Positions 57,370 to 64,000 of a DNA stretch of 64,000 nt are shown piece after piece. Every line of letters starts with the position of its first letter. The first letter of the stretch is position 1. The stretch is from Cercophora sp. LCS_1 (lineage: Eukaryota > Ascomycota > Sordariomycetes > Sordariales > Lasiosphaeriaceae): contig JAPZLL010000008.1 in assembly GCA_036250225.1 (NCBI GenBank), positions 992,001-1,056,000 of the forward strand, in the 5' to 3' direction. Under the pieces are notes generated by a model. That model was not told the origin of the DNA. It did no database searches and saw only the letters and a program-made list of their open reading frames with translations. Position numbers and translations under genes: made by a program.

Positions 57370-58335
57370 ATGTCTTCCTCTGAGCCCATCGTCCACCCAA
57401 TCTTTGAACCTCAAACCTCCACATGGCAGTACATCGTAGCCGATCCCTCTACCAAATCCGCCATTATCATTGACTCAGTCCTTGACTTCAACCCGGCCAC
57501 AAACACCCTCAGCACCACAACCGCCGACGCCCTCCTCTCTCTTGCTGCCCAGCATGAGTACAGCATTGTCCGCATTCTTGACACGCATGTGCATGCCGAC
57601 CACCTGACGGCTTCACACTACCTCCAACACCGTATCTCCCAGTCCACCGGGGCCAAACCACCTGTCTGCATCGGGCAACGCATCGCCGGCGTCCAGCAAC
57701 GCTTTGCCAAGCGATACGGCATTCCCTCGTCCGAGATCACCGACGTCTTCGACCACCTTCTCGGTGACGACGAAGTTTTCTCCATTGGGGACCTCTCCGC
57801 CAAAGCCATCCACCTCCCTGGTCACACCCCTGACCATATGGGGTACAAGATCGGCGCCAACGTCTTTTGCGGTGACTCCCTGTTCAACACAGACGTCGGC
57901 TCGGCCCGCTGCGACTTTCCCGACGGCAATGCCCATGACTTGTACGCACCCCACCTTTGTTTCCGCTCTCGCTCTTCATCTACTAACTTGCCTAGGTACA
58001 ACTCGGTAAAGAAGCTCTTCTCCTTCCCAGACGATGTCAAAATCTGGACAGGACATGACTACCCACCCGGAACCGAAGCCGGACGTGATGAGCCGCTGGC
58101 TTACACAACCGTCGGCGACCAAAAGGCGAGGAATAAGCATCTCAAGACTGGGACAACAGAGGAGGAGTTTGTGACGTGGCGTCAGGGGCGCGACAAAGGG
58201 CTGTCAGAGCCGAGGTTGTTGCACCAGTCGTTGCAGTTCAACATTCGGGCCGGGCGGTTGCCGGCGATCACTGAGGCCGGCGACAGGTTGTTGCATGTGC
58301 CGTTGAAGATAACGGGGGAGTTGGCAAAGATGTGA
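57370..58335 (+). CDS. Persulfide dioxygenase / BLH-type metallo-beta-lactamase-fold protein (ETHE1-like)
   Basis: Two exons (57370-57941, 57996-58335) around a 54-nt intron; 303 residues. The iron-binding motif THVHADH (His73, His75, Asp77, His78) and LPGHTPDHMGY, VFCGDSLF and WTGHDYPP make a complete metallo-beta-lactamase active site of the ETHE1/BLH group. These enzymes oxidise glutathione persulfide to sulfite in sulfide detoxification. The intron (GTACGC...CTAAC...CCTAG) is a multiple of three and has no stop, so retention would give a 321-residue protein with an 18-residue insert between the active-site blocks. No clear mitochondrial presequence. The divergent neighbour is a YeeE/YedE transporter, a partnership also found in bacterial bigR/BLH operons. 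Confidence 0.9.
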   Translation: MSSSEPIVHPIFEPQTSTWQYIVADPSTKSAIIIDSVLDFNPATNTLSTTTADALLSLAAQHEYSIVRILDTHVHADHLTASHYLQHRISQSTGAKPPVCIGQRIAGVQQRFAKRYGIPSSEITDVFDHLLGDDEVFSIGDLSAKAIHLPGHTPDHMGYKIGANVFCGDSLFNTDVGSARCDFPDGNAHDLYAPHLCFRSRSSSTNLPRYNSVKKLFSFPDDVKIWTGHDYPPGTEAGRDEPLAYTTVGDQKARNKHLKTGTTEEEFVTWRQGRDKGLSEPRLLHQSLQFNIRAGRLPAITEAGDRLLHVPLKITGELAKM

Positions 58336-59432
58336 ATTACCAAGGCCCAAAAGTCCGACATGGCCTTTCATGGCCTTTACTTCTTTGCTCTCACCTAGCC
58401 TTAGTACCTAGGATCATGCAGATTCCCACCGGGGTTACACCCTTCATTGTCCTCGCGAAGCAAACAGCAGTCCCAAACCCTCGTGTTCTTGAAATCCTTG
58501 GGGAACTTGACATGCCAAACCGTTCTTTTTTCCAGCCCATCGTTCCTGTCTGTCATAACAGCTTGCACAGTCTTTTTTTTTTTCCTTTTTTTTTCTTTTT
58601 CTCGAAACCATGTCAGCGACATGGACGCACCCTAGCCCTTTGAGGTTGATGTAGGAAGAGACAGAACCACATTCCTGGATGGTGTTGGTTGCATCTTCGT
58701 TGCATCTGTGGCCCGGTGTGCTTCGTAGGAAGCTGCAACAGGATCCTGCAACTTTTTTGCACATGTGCAGCATTGGCGTTTTTGGCTCTTGGCAGGGGTA
58801 ATCCTCAGAAGCGGAGGCAGTGGCGGCTTTGCTATTCTTTCCCTTGCTGAAGAGCGTTCTGCAGAATCGAACTAGTTTGTTCCTCTGGTTCTTCCCAATG
58901 GAGCGGTCTCCTTGGAATATGGCGGAGGAGCGTCGGAGGTTATTGTTGGAGATTTTGAAAAATGGTGTCTTTGTGTGTGCTAAGGCAAAAACAATATCGC
59001 GATGTGAGTCGAGATGTGGAGGGGGAAGGGCCCAAAGCGTCGAGTTTCGAGGATTCGTACCGTTATCTAGGTAGTTGAATCGTGTGGCGTTCTTCTAGTC
59101 GTACAGCCGCAACAAAGCTGGCGGTCACAAAATTAGTTGCACGATTGCTGTGCACTTTGTAGGTCTCAACGGATTAGGTTGTGCAGGTATCCTGCTGATG
59201 GGCCCTTTTTGTCAGAAGGTTGTAATAATCTCATGGCGCACTTGCGCAGAGGCAAACTGATCGAGTATCATCATACCGGGTACTTTGATAAGGATTTCGC
59301 AACCATGCGTTTTGGCTCAGACGAATGCCGGCGAGTCCGTGTTGAGCTACTCTGCCTACTAGCACATAGAAAATGTATCTCAGGTGTTCCCTGCCTTTTT
59401 ATGTCTACCTATATGATAGTAATCGTCTGTGC
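58336..59432. other. Intergenic region
   Basis: Contains T-rich tracts near 58570-58600 (3' flank of the dioxygenase gene). Small frames only; nothing supported. Confidence 0.4.
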
Positions 59433-60083
59433 CTAGTTTGAAATCCCTGGGTTCCTGATGTCCAACTCTTCAAGCATCCCGGTGGAAAAGTCTACGCCAA
59501 CCTTGTCCGCAATTATTCTGAGAAACCGATCACCATGATACTCGTGGCTAAAGCAGCCCGCCCTACCGAATGCGTCATCAAGTCCTGGGGCTAGAACCAA
59601 ACCCTCAAGAAAGTCAGCACCCCTGTGATATTTCTTTCCTCTCACAATCAAGAACAAGAGTTCTGCCCCGGACGGAGCCTGTTGCTCAGCTCTCCACATT
59701 TCATCGTCCAACACTTTGTCCTCCCGCCCATCCCAAATGATTTCGCAGTGACTAGCAGCCCCATTTCTTCGACTATGCCAAGCGAAACAATCCGAGTATG
59801 ACAACGGCACGCAAAGTCCCCGAATGCGCAAGCTCCCAGAGGTAAAGCCGGGTAAGCCGGACGGGTGTGAAGTGTCCACCACCGCATCTAATATCTCCAC
59901 GAAGGAGTGTGTTCCACAGTCCTCATCCTCATAGTAATTTGTGTCTGGCACCACAGCTCTGTCAATACTGAGCCAAGACCAAGTAGGCGCCAGTTTCTGG
60001 TCAGCTCTGTTATTCGTCCGATCAAAAGGGTGTTGGCGCCAGCGTAGCTGCTTGTGAGTGTCTTTCCCCCACAGCCCGGCCAT
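59433..60083 (-). pseudogene. C-terminal remnant of a HET-domain (heterokaryon incompatibility) gene
   Basis: A 216-residue frame begins MAGLWGKDTHKQLRWRQ and continues LAPTWSWLSIDRAVV, matching the region that follows the HET domain in many fungal HET proteins (typically ...AGLW...L.WR...R.PSWSWAS.DG). The HET domain itself should lie upstream (higher coordinates), but 60084-60600 on this strand shows no HET consensus in any frame, and the frame opens just after a stop. The gene therefore looks truncated or decayed. HET-domain proteins trigger cell death on non-self recognition. A short independent protein cannot be excluded. Confidence 0.5.
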
Positions 60084-61050
60084 GCAGGATCCAATTTTCT
60101 GCTCTTACGCTAGCAGGTTGCCGGGCCTAGGTCGGGAAATGAGGCGGTCTGAGGCTGCTTGAATTCCTTCGCGACAGGTTCCGCAAAGCATGGCGAGGAT
60201 GGGGACGCTAAGGCAGTTGAACACGCCGCGATTATTGAACGAAGACCGGGATGACGATAGCTTGCCCTTGGTGCGAATGTTGCGATAGAGAGGGAAAGTC
60301 GGAGCCAGAGTTTCCCAAACACCGTTGGGCGCCAGCCAGCGACGGGAAACTCGGGATTGGCCAAGAAGTCTTGCACATGATGGTGCTATGATTGGCTCTC
60401 CATGCTTCAATGAACTATTAGAGGAAATGGCTAATCCAGAGGAAAGCTCCATCCGTTGCATTCGAGGTCGGGCGCCATAACCATGACCAACAAACAACTC
60501 AACATCAGATCCTTTCACCTTTTCGGTCCCTGTATACTCATATCGACACATCGGGAGCTTGTGTGTCCTTGACAATGGCGTCCGATTCCGAGTCTGGCAA
60601 CAACCGGTTCATCTTCTTGATGCAGCAAAGCCTAGGTGCGTGAATCTGCATGTATAAATCTAGTTTGTGAATAGTATCGCTGTTGAGAGGAAAATGTTGG
60701 CCTACTGCCACCTACCCTGCTATTTATAGACTTCCAGCATCACTTCTACAACAGGGCGCACCCTCAGACGACGAAATGAAGCTGGCTTCTCGGAGACAGA
60801 GTTTGGTCCAATAATTAGGCCTACATCTTCTCAAAGACCCCTATCAACACCGGCGTAGCTCTCTTCTCCCTTTACCGAATAGGGTCGCGCACCCTGCGCT
60901 CGATGTGACACCTTCGACCGAGGATGGGCGTAAGCAGCAAACATACATCGCTTCTTTGAGCAAAGCAACCACTCGACCAAACTATCGGTTCTTTCGCCAA
61001 TGACCTGGAAGGTGCTTTTCGACAGTTACCTTAACTTTGACCAAGCATCT
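60084..61050. other. Intergenic region
   Basis: Open minus frames at 60105-60575 may derive from the decayed HET gene but lack its motifs. The right half is the 3' flank of the MFS gene. Confidence 0.35.
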
Positions 61051-62727
61051 TTACAACTTTTCAAACATACTCTCCGACACAGCCTGACTCTTGAGGTGAC
61101 TATCCAAACTGTGCCTGGCAAACGGACTCTTCTCCCTCAACCTCTTGCCATACCTTAAAAACACCCACGGTGCCAAGCAAAAGACAAGCCCAAAACAACC
61201 AACAACAGTGCCGGCAATATTTGTTCCCAGCGCCGGATACATCTGCTGCGCCACCAAGGGCATCACCCCGGACACCAACGCCCGAACGAACGCCAGCCCG
61301 CAGAACGCCGAAGCAGCATAAAGCAGATACGCATCCGTGAGATACGCCGCCAGCGTGTACGACATCTCATTGACTGCAAAACCAACCGGGATGAGCGCCA
61401 GCGTTGGAACAACCCAGTGGACCTTCGTGGCGGGAGGAACCGTCCAAGCGAACCAAAGCAGCCCAGCAGCCAGCGCCGGTGCCGCGACGGCAAAGCCAGT
61501 CACTTTGTCTTCCCTATTCCCAGTTAGCATGCGTCGTTCGGAGGAGACGAAAAACTCACGGCTCAATCCTCTGACCCATCTCCACCCGCCTCCCCACAGC
61601 CCGCCTATCCCAAAACCTCGGTATAAAACTGAGCATAACACCTGGTACAAACGCCAAAAACACCAGCGACGCCATCTCCCTCGTAAGCCCATCCGAAATC
61701 GACATGTAAATCCCCGGCAACGACTCCGTAAAGAGGTAAATAATTCCCCACGACACGGCCGAAATGACCGTCACCATTGCAACAATCGGCTCGGTACCCA
61801 GTAATCTGACAGGCTGAATGACAACCAATCTCACCAATGACTTGAAATCAGGTGAATGATCAGGATTAAACCACTCCAACTGTTCAACAACACCCTGCCG
61901 TCTCAGAATCTCAATTTTCCGCTTCATGATCTGACTCGGTCGGCTTTCTCTCACGCCGAGTAAACAAAGAAAACAGCCAGCGGTGATGATGGCTGAGACG
62001 TGAAAGACCCATCTCCAGGTGAGTGTGGTGGCAATGTAAGTTCCGTAGACGGGGCCGAGACACAGACCGGCGGTCGATCCGGCGTTCCAGAGGACGACGA
62101 GCCAGACGCGTTGTTTGCCGTCGTACATGTCATGGATGCTACCTGCTGTGACGACGGCGGGGACCGCCGAGGCGAAGCCGGTGATAAAGCGGCCGATCCA
62201 GACAGCGGAGTGGTGGGGGACGATTCCGGTGAGGAAGCAGAATGTGCTGTAGACGGCGCAGGAGACGAGATAGGGGGCTCGTCTGCCGATGAGTTCCGAG
62301 AGGGCGGGGGTGAAGAGGCCGCCAAAGGCCTGGCCTAGGTTGTACCTGGTGTTGTGAGCTTCATGCAATTGAATAGGTGGGGGAATTCTTGCATGAAAGT
62401 GAAGGCGAGGATGGAAGGGATTTGAGGTAGTCCATATTCTGGTTGGGCTGCGTGAGCAACCGAGGCCTGTTATCGTTGTCAGTTCAGCACTTGAAACTAG
62501 CGGTGCTGACTTACACCAGTCGTGCTAACAACAGTGACAAAGAACTCCAGAAAGATGATGACGCTTGTGTCAAACGACTTCCTGAGTATAGACCAATTTC
62601 TCGGGTGGTCTTCGCTATCCGAACGCCATGAGATCAGCCCATCGGAAGTCCGTTGAAGCCCTAGCTTGATCAGTTCCGGTTCTGAGGGCAGATGCGCCTC
62701 GCTGCTGTTTGTATCCGAGTCGGACAT
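61051..62727 (-). CDS. MFS transporter (drug:H+ antiporter-1 type)
   Basis: Four exons (62727-62515, 62466-62393, 62345-61560, 61513-61051) give 511 residues with about 12 membrane segments. The N-terminal cytosolic tail reads SDSDTNSSEAHLPSE and contains WRSDSEDHPRNW, the motif that precedes segment 1 in fungal DHA1 carriers (CaMdr1/polyamine/fungicide exporters). Later motifs: LGQAFGGLFTPALSELIGRR (motif A) and VPAVVTAGSIHDMYDGKQR. Intron 2 is of the GC-AG type (AT|GCAAGA...CCAG), the only solution that keeps AFTF-MYNLGQAFGG continuous. Export of a toxic or secondary metabolite at the plasma membrane is inferred; substrate unknown. Divergent from the threonine-aldolase-like gene (765 bp). 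Confidence 0.85.
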
Positions 62728-63491
62728 GACAAGTGATGCGGATGTGTGGGCAAGTCCTGACAACGAGGAGAGCCCGATGAAAGATATCCGCCATGTCTCA
62801 GTCCTATATCCATCCTGCTACACCAACCATCACATGCCGTGCGTGGCAGCAATCTATGTCAGACTGACAATCAAAAGTGACTCAACCGTGCAAAATCCTA
62901 CCTCGGGCCAGTATACCCAACCTGATTGCGCAGGGTGGTAACAAAACACCGGGATTCGGAACCACCAATCTGATCCTGAGCCGAGAACAGCGGCATGGTT
63001 AAAACAGGGTGACGTTGATCCTTTCGACGCACAGACTGAGAACTTTCAGGGGTTCAGCGGCCGAATAACAACAACATGGGATGTAAACCAACCAATAGGG
63101 ATGAAACTATCACAAAAATTCTGTTCAGTGTTTCGCTCCGACTCGGACCCCAACGGGCACCGCCCCTGGAGCTGAAGATATTGTTGTCACAATACCACCG
63201 AGCACGTCACAGTGATGGGTTGTGCTCGGTGAGTTGAGCCGTAATCAGCCGGTGATCATTCCTAGGAACGGGGGATGTGATGCGGATGCCTGGCCCGCTC
63301 GGAAAAGTACTCGGACTACTCTGAGTGGCTGAGTATCCGATGATACCCTTGACCGAGATGTAGATAAGTGATCAGTGTAAAACATAGCAGCAAAATATAT
63401 AAGCGGATTCGGAGAAGAGAGAAAACTCACCGGGATATCTCTACACGCAAATCAAAAACTTCACCAAACAACCCTGGTCAGCCAACCCAGC
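62728..63491. other. Divergent intergenic region
   Basis: Promoters of the MFS transporter and the threonine-aldolase-like gene. An AT-rich TATATAAG sits at 63395-63402 before the plus-strand gene. No other feature. Confidence 0.45.
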
Positions 63492-64000
63492 ATGACCAAA
63501 ACAACCGACATCTCAACCCGTGCCTGGGGCACCAAACTCACCTCCAACGGCCAAACCTCCCATGACCCCAACACCACCTCCTGGGGTGATCCCCACCTGA
63601 CGGGCTCAGCCTACGACTTCCGAAGTAAGCCAACCTCCCATTCTCTCTTCCCTCTTTTCACCCCTTGAACCCTCCTAAAAAGTGTAGCCGACGCAATAAC
63701 AACCCCCACAACCTCCCAACTCACCGCCCTAACCCACGCAACCCTCAACGACGACGTCTTCAACGAAGATGCCTCTACAGCCACTTTTGAGTCCCAAATC
63801 GCAGCCCTCTTCGGTCGCCAATCCGCCTGTTTTGTAGTTTCCTGCACAATGGCCAACCAACTCGCCCTTGCTGCTCTCTGCCAACGTAACCCCGGTGCAA
63901 TCCTAGCCGACGCCTCCTCCCACATCGTCAAGTATGAAGCAGGCGGGTTGTTTCGTGCACCATTCCAACCTGTTTCTCCGAAAAATGGACACCATCTCAC
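63492..64000 (+). CDS. Threonine aldolase-like PLP enzyme (beta-eliminating lyase family), 5' part
   Basis: Exon 1 is 63492-63624, then a 63-nt intron, then exon 2 from 63688 to beyond the window edge. The N-terminal extension is followed by DDVFNEDASTATFESQIAALFGRQ and SSHIVKYEAGG, hallmarks of fold-type I threonine/allo-threonine aldolases, which split threonine to glycine and acetaldehyde. At the cofactor phosphate site the usual SGTM(A/G/S)NQ is SCTMANQ, with Cys in place of Gly. The catalytic Lys would lie outside the window. The divergent MFS gene suggests a small metabolic unit, but this is a guess. Confidence 0.8.

Noticed and set aside
63611..64000. 129-codon minus frame reaching the window edge
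   Set aside because: It is antisense to the aldolase-like gene, whose motifs are clear.
1..64000. Transposons, RIP-mutated repeats, CRISPR arrays, rRNA genes
   Set aside because: I looked for long duplications, terminal repeats, strongly AT-skewed decayed blocks and conserved RNA motifs and found none beyond the tRNA and short tandem repeats listed.

Overview
This window comes from a nuclear chromosome of a filamentous ascomycete, most likely a Sordariomycete. The evidence is the gene content (a Hog1-type MAP kinase, a group III G-alpha, a TOK1 channel, Clr5, HeLo and HET domain proteins), short introns of about 33-96 nt with GT...CTRAC...AG signals, wide spacing and single-gene transcription units. 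There is no operon, CRISPR array, insertion sequence or recognisable transposon. Exon joins were worked out by hand from splice signals and from continuity of conserved protein sequence; most multi-exon models close to a multiple of three.

Left part (1-28.5 kb): mostly conserved core genes. In order: a small CxxC protein at the edge, a small membrane protein, AVL9 (late secretory pathway), the stress MAP kinase hog1/os-2, the two-pore K+ channel TOK1, a small proline/serine-rich protein with a C-terminal membrane segment, a mitochondrial K+/H+ exchange-related protein, an Srf1-like phospholipase D regulator, cullin-1, a 4.6-kb stretch without a gene, and the gna-3-type G-alpha.

Middle (28.5-49.7 kb): glycogen phosphorylase with stress elements upstream, a broken copy of the CxxC family, an 84-residue two-exon gene, then an accessory block (36.8-46.3 kb). 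The block holds a Clr5-domain protein, a HeLo-domain/pseudokinase protein and, divergent from it, a large kinase-ankyrin protein. After it come an MDR-type oxidoreductase, the ribosome-biogenesis gene KRR1 and an intron-containing tRNA-Leu(AAG).

Right part (49.7-64 kb): more variable. It holds a hypothetical CxxC protein, a membrane-anchored second intact copy of the small CxxC/HPG family, a RidA-family protein, a head-to-head pair made of a YeeE/YedE sulfur transporter and an ETHE1/BLH-like persulfide dioxygenase (a combination known from bacterial sulfur-detoxification operons), a C-terminal remnant of a HET-domain gene, an MFS transporter with a GC-AG intron, and the start of a threonine-aldolase-like PLP enzyme cut by the window edge.

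Most notable: (1) the HeLo-pseudokinase with HKAFRSDN in place of HRD and GFE in place of DFG, the same kind of degeneration as in the necroptosis effector MLKL, paired head-to-head with a kinase-ankyrin gene whose catalytic motifs look intact; (2) a three-member, fast-evolving small-protein family with a shared CxxC...HPG core and a shared phase-1 intron; (3) the sulfide-handling gene pair.
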